44,608 nt of DNA from Chromera velia. Lineage: Eukaryota > Sar > Chromeraceae. The stretch lies in contig JAHBMJ010000178.1 of NCBI GenBank assembly GCA_018398765.1, forward strand, positions 10,001 through 54,608, given 5' to 3'. Of the stretch, positions 1 through 11,432 are shown piece after piece. The notes under the pieces are model-generated. The model made no database searches. It was not told where the DNA came from and saw only the letters and a program-made list of their open reading frames with translations. The position numbers were made by a program, and so were the translations under genes. Position 1 is the stretch's first letter, and each line of letters starts with the position of its first letter.

Positions 1-785
1 ACGACAACTTCCTCAAAGATGCCCCACAGCCCTCGGCAAGGTCACACCCAGCTGTCTCAAGGCCTTTCAAACGAGCAGAGACTATCATGAGGCCAAGCAA
101 GGAAAGGCACAATACTGTAGTCACGCTCCTCATCGTTACTCACGTAGTTGAAATTGATGTATACAGGAATGTGTATCTGACAGAATTATAGAGTAGGTGT
201 TGCTTAGTGTCCTTCTTTCTTCTGTGAAGCTACACACAACCTGCTTTCTCGTGCTGAAATCTGCTATACTAATGATCCTTTCTCTATCTTTCACGCTGTC
301 ATCTGATGATCTGCACTAATACTTCTGGGAACGCTTGTGGAATTAACGAATGCAGCCTGGGCTGGTAAATTTTCTTTCAGTCATTTTCAGTCAACTCGAT
401 CAATTGAGCGCGCTCCTCTTTAATTAACTCGAACGAATTCGGCTAATATTCGGCTATAGCGAGTGCATGCGAGTGCTATATAGCGCGGTACGACGCATGT
501 TCACTGCTCAGTCTGATCATATGTCTGATCACAACTTAGTTCATGATCGACCGTCGAGCTAGGGCCTTGACAATGAGGTCTTGACGCAACTTATCGAACT
601 ACCCGACAGCTGTGAGGGAGCTGAAAACCTTTGAAAAGGACCAATTGAATCAGGTCACATAACCAAATTGCTTTCTCGTGTGATTTTGGCATCGTGCGTT
701 GAGCAACAAACAACAGTGCAGCTTTCACACCTGCTCGGAGACACAGCGAGCTGCCGCCTTCAGAAGGACAGCTGAGAGTGAGGGG
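1..785. other. Upstream sequence without a recognised gene
   Basis: I see no convincing coding segment on either strand. The stretch is near average composition, free of simple repeats, and ends just before the first ATG of the phosphatase gene at 786, so its right part should hold that gene's promoter and 5' leader. The frame used by exon 1 is open from about 699 but has no ATG before 786. Confidence 0.5.
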
Positions 786-1979
786 ATGCATTCTACAGTG
801 CTCGAGAACTCACTCAGAGAAAAGCAGCGAGGAAGCTGCACTGCGTCCGGAGTCACTCAGCAAGGTCGATCGGCTTCACTAAACTCCACAGCGCAACAAC
901 GGCAGCAGCCAGTTGTACGCTCCAGGTATTTGGATTTCCTCGGAGGTTCCAGTTCAATGCAGCGAGTGGAGGGGGCAAACTTCAGAGAGCTTCCGGGGGC
1001 TGCCCCCGGAAAGATGGGGCTGTGGCACTTCCCTTCCAAAGTGGTAGGTCCTAGCTGCATGTTTTGTATGGATACATGCATGTTTTTTGACTCCGTGTTG
1101 CACATGAGGCAAAACGGTCTATTGTTGTGGACGAAGATGTTCTCAGATTTCCACCGCTGTGTGCATCTTCTTATACTTGACCTCTTTATGCTGTGTATGC
1201 GGCTTCTTATGGAAGGAAAACAAAAGAGATCCCGCGAAAACACTGCTTCTTGACACCATGCAGACTCTCTCGATCACACGAAGAAGAAAAGAACAAAGGA
1301 CTAAATGTGCATGTAAATATGTACGAATTCAGCAACTGAAGGCAGCGAAGGAAAGAAGTGGTCTGACGACACTGGTGACTCTCCAAGGGTCCACAGAGGA
1401 GGGGGGAAGGGTAAAGAAAATGTGCGCAGAACTCGGGATCAAACATCTCCAGATGGATTGGTGAGTCATGAATTAAGTGAGTGCATGAAGGAGTCGTGGA
1501 TGGATGGGTTGATCGAATTGTGTAAGGGGATTCGGGCTTGGGTTGATCGAATTGTTTGAGGGGATTCGGGCTTGGGTTGATCGAATTGTGTGAGGGGATT
1601 CGGGCTTGGGTTGATCGAATTGTGTGAGGGGATTCGGGCTTCCTTCCCAGCGTTTGTCCGGTCTTTTGGGTACACCTGTTCCGTCTCTTCGCGTTTATCT
1701 CCCTCTCCCTCTCCTGTGCGCTTTCCTTCCCGTCTGGCCCCGAGCGCATGTACCCTTGGTTAGTCTATTTATCTGTCCGTCTACCTGGACCCCTTTTTCT
1801 CCTTCTCCTTACTCTCCTCTCTCCTGTTGTTCCTCTCTCTCTCGCTCGCCGATTCTCCCTTCCTTTCCCTCTCCCTCTATCCCGACCTACCTACTTATCT
1901 ACTTGTATGCCGCTTTCCCAACTTCTTTTTTTTCTTCCTTCCTTCTTTTCTTCTTTTCTTCCTTCCTTCCTTCCTTCCT

Positions 1980-2011
<32 letters not shown>

Positions 2012-2262
2012 TCCTTCTTTCCTTCTTTCCGTCTTTTCTTCCTTCCTTCCTTCCTTCCTTCCTTCTTTCCTTCCTTCCTTCCTTCCTTCCTTCCTCCCTT
2101 CCTTCCTTCCTTCATTCATTCCTCCCTTCCTTTCTTCCTTCCTTCCTTCCTTCCTCCCTCCCTTCCTTCCTTCCTTCCTTCCTTCTTTCCTTCGTTCCTT
2201 CTTTCCTTCTTTTCTTCCTTCCTTCCTTCCTTCCTTCCTTCTTTTCTTTTTTCTTTCTTTTT

Positions 2263-2301
<39 letters not shown>

Positions 2302-2308
2302 CTCTCTT

Positions 2309-2353
<45 letters not shown>

Positions 2354-2375
2354 CTTCCTTCCTTCCTTCCTTCCT

Positions 2376-2407
<32 letters not shown>

Positions 2408-2626
2408 TCCTTCTTTCCTTCTTTTCTTCCTTCCTTCCTTCCTTCCTCCCTCCCTTCCTTCCTTCCTTCCTTCCTTCCTCCCTTCCTTCCTTCCTTCCTT
2501 CCTCCCTTCCTTCCTTCCTTCCTTCCTTCCTTCTTTCCTTCGTTCCTTCTTTCCTTCTTTCCTTCTTTCCTTCTTTTCTTCCTTCCTTCCTTCCTTCCTT
2601 CCTTCTTTTCTTTTTTCTTTCTTTTT

Positions 2627-2662
<36 letters not shown>

Positions 2663-2707
2663 TCCTTCCTTCCATTCCTTCCTTCCTTCCTTCCTTCCTT
2701 CCTTCGT

Positions 2708-2783
<76 letters not shown>

Positions 2784-3722
2784 CCTTCCTTCCTTCCTTC
2801 CTTCTTTCTTTCTTTCTTTCTTTCTTTCTTTCCTTCTTTCCTTCCTTCCTTGTTTCTTTCTTTCTTTCTTTCTTTCTTTCCTTCTTTCCTTCTTTTCTTC
2901 CTTCCTTCCTTCCTTCCTTCCTTCCTCCCTTCCTTCCTTCCTTCCTTCCTTCCTTCCTCCCTTCCTTCCTTCCTTCCTTCCTTTTCTTTCGTTCTTTCGT
3001 TCTTTCGTTTTTTCTTTCTTTGTTTCTTTCTTTCTTTCGTTCTTTCGTTCTTTGTTTCTTTCTTTCTTTCGTTCTTTCGTTCTTTCGTTCTTTCTTTCTT
3101 TCTTTCTTTCTTTCCTTCCTTGCTTGCTTCCATCCATCCCCTCATCCCCCCATTCATCCATCAATCCATCCATTCCTTCATTCATTCCTTCGTTCATTCA
3201 GTTGCTGCCTTCCACTTTCTTTTCAATTTTTTGTTGCGCCTTTCCCTTTTCATGTTATGGTACATCATCCATCAGACATTCGACAACCAATCCACATCAC
3301 ACGAAGCCAAAGAATTTCTTTCTTCATTCCTTTCCATTTCTCACTCCATAGAGTCACATCCGCTGCTGCATTTACACTTCTGTGTATGCAGGTGGAAGCA
3401 ATTCAACCCGTCTCGTTTCGCCGGGTGCGTCCATTTAAACACAACTGAGCGATCCTGTCTGGAGCTCTGCGAGGAAATTGTTGACAGACTCAAGGGGGGA
3501 GAGGTGGTGATGCTCCATTGTGCGGCTGGGATTCACCGCACAGGCTGCTGTGCAATGATGGTGTTGCGTTCTCTGGGCCTCACCTTCGAACAGGCTGTGC
3601 AAGAGATCCGGAAGCTCAGGGAGGTTACCGTCCGGTCTGCAGGAATGCCGCTCCTCACAGATGCCAGCATGGCTTTTGAGCTGGAGACCCGCAGAAAGGC
3701 AGAAGCAGGCAAGAGACTATAA
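786..3722 (+). CDS. Atypical dual-specificity / tyrosine phosphatase, 3 exons
   Basis: Predicted exons are 786-1043, 1333-1460 and 3392-3722, giving about 238 residues. The phases match at both junctions (0/0, then TG|G making Trp). The signature [10 protein letters not shown] is in exon 3, with catalytic Cys at 3519-3521 and the phosphate-binding Arg at 3537-3539; this is the HC(X5)R loop of cysteine-based phosphatases. Exon 2 supplies the preceding strand-helix-strand (LTTLVTLQ ... [11 protein letters not shown]), and the Asp in MDWW is the candidate general acid. Exon 1 ends with a GKMGLW segment like the start of the phosphatase fold. Family knowledge says it removes phosphate from Tyr/Ser/Thr or a small substrate; the substrate cannot be told from sequence. 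Donors are GTAGGT and GTGAGT; the stop is TAA. The ATG at 786 is the first in frame, but the N-terminal 50 residues are low complexity, so the start is less sure than exon 3. Confidence 0.8.
991..1011. repeat. Perfect GC-rich hairpin inside coding exon 1
   Basis: Two 10-base arms (TTCCGGGGGC and its exact complement) face each other around a single T. It lies within exon 1 of the phosphatase gene and encodes part of the LPGAAPGK segment, so it may simply be a product of codon use. In RNA it would be a very stable stem. Confidence 0.6.
1507..1641. repeat. 34-bp minisatellite, 4 copies
   Basis: Four head-to-tail copies start at 1507, 1541, 1575 and 1609. The unit begins GGTTGATCGAATTG and ends GATTCGGGCTTG, with only one or two mismatches between copies. 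It lies in intron 2 of the phosphatase gene, just after the donor. Both strands stay open across it, which produces spurious reading frames. Confidence 0.9.
1920..3130. repeat. 1.2-kb homopyrimidine microsatellite (CTTT/CCTT/CT)
   Basis: About 1.2 kb is almost pure C/T on the + strand, made of alternating blocks of (CTTT)n, (CCTT)n and (CT)n, with a few G interruptions near the right end. Two internal blocks (about 2040-2400 and 2560-2830) repeat the same order of sub-blocks, pointing to a larger duplication. It sits in intron 2 of the phosphatase gene with pyrimidines on the sense strand. Long mirror-repeat pyrimidine tracts can form triplex DNA. The long Phe/Ser/Leu/Pro frames on + and Lys/Glu/Arg/Gly frames on - are artefacts of this repeat. 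Confidence 0.95.
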
Positions 3723-3752
3723 GGTGCCAGTGGAGAACTCCCAAGTTCCAAA

Positions 3753-5168
3753 CAGGGTTGCGATCGCTACCGGCAATGACCCTTCGCTGCCGGCAATTGC
3801 CGGTCTGCCGGCAATGGACATTTCTGACTTAGTCACTGCCGAAAAAAAAATGGTAAAAAAATGGGTCTCAAAAAAAAAAAATTTCGCCTGCGGCGCAGTT
3901 GCTATAAAATGCTTTTAAACTCTTTTATAAGCGATCATAGCATTCTTACAGCCTCTTGATAATTAATTTTTTGAGAAAAATATAAAATATAAAAAATATT
4001 AAAAAATATGTTTATTAAAAAATGTTGAAAGTTGAAAAAAAACAGGCGGGGGCAAGCCCCTGTCTGCTTAAACTTCAGGTGGCGGCATAAATAGCTTAGG
4101 CCCCCAGGTGGTCCAAATGTGAACTGGGGATGGCCCCCGGGTGCCCCTTTTCTAAATTTTGCCCAAATATCATCACACAATATCACATATATTCTCGTTT
4201 TTACAATAAAGACGATACATTCAGTGGAGACATGAAAGAGGCATAAATATTCAAATTCAGCTTGCAATATTCAGAAAACCATAAATTTATTCACTCTCCT
4301 TTCTTTTCTTCCCCTTCTTCCCCCTCGGGCACCCGGGAATCGGGCCGGGATAGGATAGGATAGGGTAGGATTAATGTCTGGAGGATTGGCCTCCTGCCCC
4401 AATGCTGAGCGCTCGACGTGCGGCGTCCAGGAAAAGCGTATATACGCGTCGGACCTTCTTGGCTAGCCCGTACAGGCCAAAAAGACCTGTGCCGCAAACT
4501 GTTATGTGATAATCAATCAATCACTATCAATCGATATAGGCCCCTGGATCACTTACTAACATTTCAAGAAACGACCTGGGGGCAGCCTCCGGCTGCTCTG
4601 ACGGGCAGCCGGGTTGACCCGGGAGCGCCCCCTGGCCCCTAGCTTTAAACAGCATCATGCCTGTGGGAGCAGACGGCTGGTTTTGTGTGCCGCTGATCTC
4701 AGCGGAAACCGGGGATGGAAGCACAGCGGGGGCTTCTCAATTGGCTTTTCTAATGGCCTGAGAAGAACTGGCTGTAGCGCTTGCACCATAAAACGACACG
4801 GGAGCGATGGGTGACGCCGGAGGTAAGACCTGGATCCTAGGCGTCCCCAATAGCCCAGTGCGCCTATAATTGGATTGTACACCTATAATCCACCTCCATA
4901 TGCACCCTCCATGTGCACCTATAATCGGACTGTATAAAACTATATATTAATACGTACGGACTGTCACAGTGTTTAAACCTATAAATGGACTGTGTACAGT
5001 GTACACAGACTAACTCCAACAGAGAATGACCCACGGATTTTATCATTGAACTCTAACTTTCTCTGCCATCGACTGCCAGTCGCTCTGCCGGTGGCGACAA
5101 GCTCTGCCGGCAATTGCCGTCCTACCGGCAATCGCTCTTCTCTGCCGCCGAAAAAAAAAGCAACCCTG
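3753..5168. mobile_element. Possible non-autonomous hAT-like element
   Basis: The left end reads CAGGGTTGCG and the right end is its complement over nine bases (GCAACCCTG). CAGGG ends are typical of hAT transposons. Both ends carry several copies of CCGGCAAT/ATTGCCGG close to the terminus (about 3770-3820 and 5085-5135), like the subterminal repeats that hAT transposases bind. Against this, the eight bases on either side (3745-3752 and 5169-5176) do not match, so no target-site duplication is seen, and there is no transposase frame. The interior is AT-rich up to about 4300 with short GC-rich inverted patches near 4560-4640. Confidence 0.35.
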
Positions 5169-5930
5169 CAAAAATGATTTGTCAGACCTGATCGATGAGC
5201 CGTTACGTAGAAATGATTCATTTTAAACTCCAGTATCTATTGTAATTGCTAACATGAGGATCATCTGATCATCATCAAATGGAAATGTATTCACTTCGTC
5301 CAAAACAAAGGAAACCAGAGGAGGGTGCCTGTCGATCTATACCCCTTTCTGCCTATTTCTCTCTTTATGTCTCTTGATCGAACTCGTTGCTTTCACACTT
5401 TTTCATGCTTGACAGTGCTTGTTTGCGAGTCTTTTGTCCGATCTGCTGCTGCCTCTCTGTATGTATGAAAAGTCCAAGTAGACCCGTTCAGCCACTTGCA
5501 TTTTCTCTTTTTGGTTGTTACGCTCCCTCTCGTGTTCGACCTTACGAAACGATTTGTGTCAGGGCAGCGTGCGAGCCAGGCAAGAAGGCAGCAGAGAGTG
5601 TAAGAGAAGAAGGAGAACCTGAATCATGCTGCAACGGGGCAATATATCGCAGAGACACGACCTCCTTCTCTACCGAAGAGAGACTACACGCATGAGGACT
5701 GTACGAACGAAGGAGCATGCAGCGTGCGAGACAGATGGACAGACAGACAGACCGATGGACGGAGAGCGAGAGCACGAAGGAATGAGTGCAAGGTCGGATC
5801 GGATGGATTCTCCTACACGGCCAGAAAGAGAGAGAAAGTGAGGGACGATGTGGAGGTGCAACTCTCTTTTTTTCTCCTTCGACTTTTCTCTCTTCTTGCT
5901 TTTCCTTCCTTTTTTTGTTTTCTTTCTTTC
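5169..5930. other. Intergenic spacer, no gene seen
   Basis: No supported exon. The right half is purine-rich on + and runs into the 3' end of the reverse-strand gene that stops at 5931, so it should contain that gene's 3' untranslated region and poly(A) site; I could not pinpoint one. Confidence 0.4.
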
Positions 5931-8214
5931 TCATTTTCTTATTTTAATCAATGGAGGAGGCTTTGTGGGAGCGCCAACCCCTGTGCGGACCCCCTCAGAG
6001 GCCCCTCCAAGCACCTCATAAGCGTCTCTGAATGCCGCCACATCGTCTGACCTCTTCTCTCTTCGCTGATCGAAACCGTCACCTTCAAGAAGGGACGCAC
6101 AACTGGCCTTTGTGTCCTTCAGAGAAACGCGAGCTGCTTCCACACGCGCTCGGGCCTCCCTTCTATCCTCCCTCTCGTGGCTGATTCGTGCTCTCACACC
6201 GGCAGCGTCAATCACTTCCGATGCCACTCTTTTCTTTAAGGCCGTCTCCGCACTCTTCCATTCATTCAAACTCTTTCGAAATTTCGCCTCTGCCCTCGCA
6301 TCCTCTTTTGACGCTTTGGCATCCTCCAACTCTACTCTCTCTTGGAGACGTTCTAACAAGGCGACTGCAACTTTCAATCCCCCTGTGCGTCTGTGCGCTT
6401 TCTCTTTCTCTGCCTCCATCCTTTGGCTCTCTGTTCTCACACTGTGTGCACCTTCTTCTTCGTTCACACGCCTCTTCTCTACCTTGCCTTGCTGATTCTC
6501 TAGGAAGGAAGAGGAAGACGACGCATTGGACATAGGTGGGGTTCTTTCCAACTTCCCCCCCCCAACTGTCAGGGTCACATTCGAGCTAGCTGAAGCGGAG
6601 AGGAATGACGTTTCCGCAGCTTCGGATTCTGCCAGGAAGTGCGTGAGGATGCTTGCAGCTGCCTTGAGGACCTCTGCGAACCTCTGCCGCGCCGCCTTCT
6701 CCCTACCTGCCGACTCGGCTCTCTCTGCCTCCACCTTGCTCGCCTTCTCGAATGCCGATTGGCCTTCTGCCAATTGTTTCTCGAGAGCGAGCCGGCGCTC
6801 TTTGCCCTCTTGGAGCGCTTCCCTGCTTGTGGACACCTGCACAGCAGAGCAGACAGGAAGAACACAATCAAATAAACCAAACGTGCAGACGGGAGATGGA
6901 AAAGAAAAAAACATTCCTTACACCAACACACAGGAAATGCGGGGGAGGGAAAAAAGGTGGCGATGAAGGGAGAGCGTTTACTTCCACACAAGCAGGATGC
7001 AGGCAACAGGGGAGAAAATGCAGTGGTATTCATTAAAAGAAAAGCGAAAGGCAACACGGTGAGCGAGGGAGGAAAGGCGTTTTCTTTACAGGGTGGAGAA
7101 AGGTCAAAGTGGAGTCCCACGTAGAGGACGAATTTGTCCCATCAGATGCGAGAAGGAAAGAATGCATGAGTGCGTATGAGAAAGTAAGCCGGGGTTCACA
7201 TCTGCACATCTTCTCTATGGTGCCATCAACTTGGCCTCCTCTCTTTAGCGAGTTCGCTCGTTTGGTGGATCTGTTCTTCTTTGACTCTTCTCTTTTATCC
7301 CTATCGATCAATCTCGTCTGGCCTTACTCTCTCTCTCTCTCTCTTTCAATCTGCACCTGGGTCTCTTTTTCGAGAAGCTTTCTCTCTCTTCCATCTTTTT
7401 TCAATCTCACTTGCTGACCTCCGTCCTTGCATCTGCAAGCACATCCTTCGCCTCTTCCAGAACTGCCTGCGCTTCCTGAACGGCAGCACTGCACTTCTCC
7501 CTCCTCCTCCCCTCTGCCGCGTCTTCCTCCTCCAAGGAGGCAATCAACTGAAGCAGCTCCTTGCGGAGAGGTGCAAGCATTGCAAGGTCAATGCGGTCTG
7601 ACACAGCCGCACTCGAAGAGGAAGAGGAAGACTCTGTCTCTGTCTCTGTCTCCGTCTTGCTCTGCTGATGAACAGACGACAGGGACAGGGAAGAGCGGAA
7701 GGAAGAAGAAACATTTGGAGAATCCTTTCCAGCCCTCTTGACAGAGACAGCCCTGACTGAATCTGCATCTTCTTCTCTCAACCTTCCCACCGCACCCTGC
7801 AGAGAAGCCAAGAGATCCTCCCTCTCACCCCCCCTCAATATTAACCCATCCCCCCCCTTTTCCATATTCGTATGAGCCTTATGAGAGCGAGACGACAGCT
7901 GCGCAAAGGCCAAGGCAGGCTGCTTGCCCGACCGCATGATGGGTGCAGGGAGGCCGCAGACATCGGGAGCCAGGGGCTCGACCGCCTCCCGCTTCTTCAG
8001 GTGGATCAGCACCTTCTTTGCAGTCGACAGACCGCACCTGCACGCACGCACGCACGCACGCACGGATTCATTCCATCCGTCGGTGGAATCAGAGAGGCAA
8101 CCGTGTAGGGGAAAAAGAACAAACAGGTACAGCGTCTACACGCACCAGAAATTTTCTCCACTTTCCCATCCTTCTAGGAGACAGGCAGGCAAGCAGACGG
8201 AGCATCCTGGGCGG

Positions 8215-8254
<40 letters not shown>

Positions 8255-8275
8255 ATGTGCGTGTGTATGTGTGTG

Positions 8276-8313
<38 letters not shown>

Positions 8314-8326
8314 TATGTGTGAGTAA

Positions 8327-8363
<37 letters not shown>

Positions 8364-8374
8364 CGTGTGAGTAA

Positions 8375-8412
<38 letters not shown>

Positions 8413-10085
8413 ACGAGAAAAAAGTACTGTCGCCCACTTCGAGGCAGTAGAAAGCATGTGCAACTTGTACGGACGAATGCAGAACAGAACGCTGGAGGGG
8501 ATCCTTGAAAGAGAGGAAAGGAGAAGAGAAAAAACGAGAGAGAGAGAGACACACACAAATCCTCACCGTTCCGTCTCCCTCTCCTCTGCCCTTCTCTTGT
8601 CCCGAGCTGCTTCCTCCAAACAGAGAGGGGCGAGGGCTGCGAGGGCTTTCCTGTCTTCTGCACGTTGTGCTGCTTCCTCCTGCAGGAAGGAAGGAAGGCA
8701 AACTCACTCGTATCGTGTATGCAGGCATCTGATCATGAACACCGATCTCTTTGTCTACGTAGGGATCCGAGTGCCAGGGGGGCGCCTCTAGGTAGACCAG
8801 ATCTTGCTTGCATGCATGCAGGCTCATCGCATGCGGACCTATAGAGTTGGTTCCTTTCAGAGACAATTAGGGGGACGGGGAGTTTCCTCTTCACCTCTGT
8901 GGTGTGGGGTGAGGGTCAGACCAAAGTTTGATCGTCCGTGCGCTTCTTTCGATCTCGCTTCGTCAATGATTGAAAGGCAGAGCGAGAGAGAGCGCTGATC
9001 ATTCGAGAGGGATCCAAAGATGAAAAAAAGAAAAGAGCCCCCCCCCACCACACCGCGAAACCCCCAAAAGGGATTCATAAACTCGACGAGTTTCTTTTCT
9101 TTCTCACCCATGCTCTTCTGCTGTAGTCCCCTTTTTTTGGTACGGACATTGACGCAGACAGAACACAACAGAACAGAAGGGGACACATTAGAAAAAGACA
9201 AAACAAAACAAATGAGTGAAGAAGACGAATAATTGCTCCAAAGTCCCTCCTGACTCATTGAACATTCATCCATGGTCTCACTCTTTTTCACAGAAGGACA
9301 CACGGACGGACTGACTGACGAACATCGTAAGCTTCTTTCCTCGCGAGGTCTGCCGCCTTCTGTTTCTCCAACTGTGCCTTTGCCTTGCTCAAAGTCGCAT
9401 CCGCCTCCTCCTTTCTCTTCACCAACGCTCCCACAAAGACCTTGTGAGCAGCCACAGCCCTGCTCTCCTTCTCTGCTGCTGCGTCAGTCTCTTTCTGCAA
9501 ATTCGACTTCATATTTTCCAAAATTCCCACCACCGTCATGACTCTAGAGTCTCTGGCAGCAAGCGAGTCAGGGTCCAGGGAGGAGGAGGCAGAAGCGATA
9601 GATAGGGCAGAGGTCAGACAATGCGTCAGTCTGACAAGTCGGGATGCAATGGAAGAGGACTGATGCTGGTGTTTTCTCTTCTTTTGTTGGGAGTCCGTTT
9701 CCTCTCCACCCCCATTCTCTGTCTCGATAGCAGAAAGGACAGATTTGCACCCAGAGGGTGAGGGGAGATCCAACGAGTGCCATAGAGCGGAAACCGTGTG
9801 CAACGAATGACGAAGTGCGCCCCCTTCCTCTGTTGACACAGCTGTCTTTTCTGCCTTCACTGAATGCCTTCCGCCTCTCTTTTGGACCTCTAGGAAGGAG
9901 GGAGGGCCTGGAGGGACGACGCTCTTCCCCCCCCTCAAGGCAAACAGCGCCTCGGAGAGCACAGACAGAGCCGCCAGACTTTCTGCCCGGTCCTCGTTGT
10001 ACTCCTCTGCAGCCTTCCCACGCTGCTGGAGGACCTCTTCTAGAGACTGAGCCGAGTCAGAAGAGATCTGCTCTTGCTCCTTTAT

Positions 10086-10146
<61 letters not shown>

Positions 10147-11036
10147 ACACACACACACACAGAGAGAGAGAGAGAGCGAGAGAGCGAGAGAGAAGACTGA
10201 CCGTGAAAAAACAGAAAAAGGGAACGTGAGCATGGAGATAGACAGCTGTGGGTCCGGTGGATGAAAAGAAAGAGGGGGCAGACGAGAGGAGAGGCGGATG
10301 GATGGAAGTGGACTGAAGAGAGGAGAGAGAGAGAAACAAACATGTTAGACTGCTTCTCTGCTTGTCCCTTGTTCTCCTCCCTCTTTCCTCTTTTTCCATC
10401 TGTGCTAATTCTCCCCCAGTTTCCCTGTCACCCTCCACCAGGACTCTCTCTCTGTCGCCTTTTTTTTTAAATGCAGCTTCCTTCACGGATTGTGTTGCTT
10501 CAGAGCAAACCTCTCCTCACACTCACACACATCATCATGCGTGCCTCACTGACTGCGTATTCGAGTGCTGCCCTGGTCCTTGCTGCCTCCTCCACGTCCC
10601 CCTCAGGTGCCGCTTCCACCACCGAGCTGTGGAGACGGGCTTTGAGGGAACTCTGCCCAGACTCACAGGCTTTTTGCGTATCCTTGCTTCTGTTCTCTGC
10701 CTTGTCTGCCTCCTCATCCAGAACTGCCAATACCTCATCCAATGCGTCGATCACGCTCGACAAGTCCTTCTGAAAACGCACACCCAACTCAGCCGCTCCC
10801 ACAGGCTCGTTCTCTCTCTTCGAACTTGAGGAAGAAGACCCCGTTTGAACAACCGCTTCCCCCTTTTGCTCTGCTTTGCCAAGTCGCCCACCAGGAGGGA
10901 TGACAGTGGAAGCAAGAGAGAGGGGAGAAGCGGAAGACCGGAGCTCTTCGGAAGACGACAAAACCAAAACCAGAGCCACTACCACCAGACGGAGCGAGAG
11001 GCCTCCCCCGCACACACCGAGAACGCGAAAGTGCAT
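5931..11036 (-). CDS. Secreted or ER-routed coiled-coil protein, 5 exons
   Basis: Exons in transcription order are 11036-10527, 10085-9324, 8679-8567, 8037-7419 and 6836-5931, giving about 969 residues with every junction in phase. It opens with a signal peptide (LRLVVVALVLVLSSS at about residues 15-29), so it enters the ER; no other membrane segment is seen. The rest alternates Ser/Gly/Gln-rich linkers with four Ala/Glu/Lys-rich helical blocks, about residues 80-165, 345-424, 590-668 and 830-940. Exon 3 is entirely charged helix (EEAAQRAEDRKALAALA). Two linkers carry a similar SFLE motif (PPSFLEVQ in exon 2, SSSFLENQQ in exon 5). I do not recognise a named family. From memory, dinoflagellate secretory coiled-coil proteins look similar, but this is weak. 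Donors are GTGAGT, GTTCGT, GTGAGG and GTCAGC; all acceptors are TGCAG. The stop is TGA. Confidence 0.8.
8216..8412. repeat. (GT)n/(GA)n compound microsatellite in an intron
   Basis: Alternating GT and GA runs on +, which read as CT and CA runs on the sense strand of the reverse-strand coiled-coil gene. It lies in the intron between the exons at 8679-8567 and 8037-7419. Confidence 0.95.
10089..10193. repeat. (CA)n/(GA)n microsatellite abutting a 3' splice site
   Basis: On the sense (reverse) strand this reads (TC)n then (TG)n and runs straight into the acceptor GTGTGCAG before the exon starting at 10085. The repeat itself therefore forms the tract upstream of the splice site. Confidence 0.9.
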
Positions 11037-11397
11037 TCTGCGGACTGGTTGTATTCTGTGTGGTTCAGAACAACAGAAGGGGGGGGGAAGGGGAATGTAT
11101 CAGGTATGAAATTTTGAGATGTGCAGAAAGAGCGAAAACCAAGGGCGAAGAAAACACAAATTGTAAGTAACCTTGCACGAAGAAAGATGAGCCAAGTAGA
11201 ATGTTTGTGCATATATTTTCCTCATGTCTTTTTCTTCTTCTTTTCGTTGTTCCTTGTCGTCGTCGTCCTCTGAGCAAAAGGCCTGTTCCGCGTTCTTTTT
11301 TCTTTCTTTCTTTCTTTCTTTCTTCCTTTCTTCCTTTCTTCCTTCCTTTCCTTCCTTCCTTCCTTCCTTTCTTTCTTTCTTTCTTTCTTTCTTTCCT

Positions 11398-11432
<35 letters not shown>

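Noticed and set aside
1207-1749. Reverse-strand frame with repeated [14 protein letters not shown] units
   Set aside because: It is the 34-bp minisatellite read backwards inside an intron.
1624-3722. Very long Phe/Ser/Leu/Pro frames on + and Lys/Glu/Arg/Gly frames on -
   Set aside because: They are translations of the CTTT/CCTT microsatellite in all frames; only the last part (3392-3722) is real coding sequence.
8089-8866. Reverse-strand frames rich in His-Thr and Ser-Leu
   Set aside because: They are translations of GT/GA repeats; only 8567-8679 is supported as an exon.
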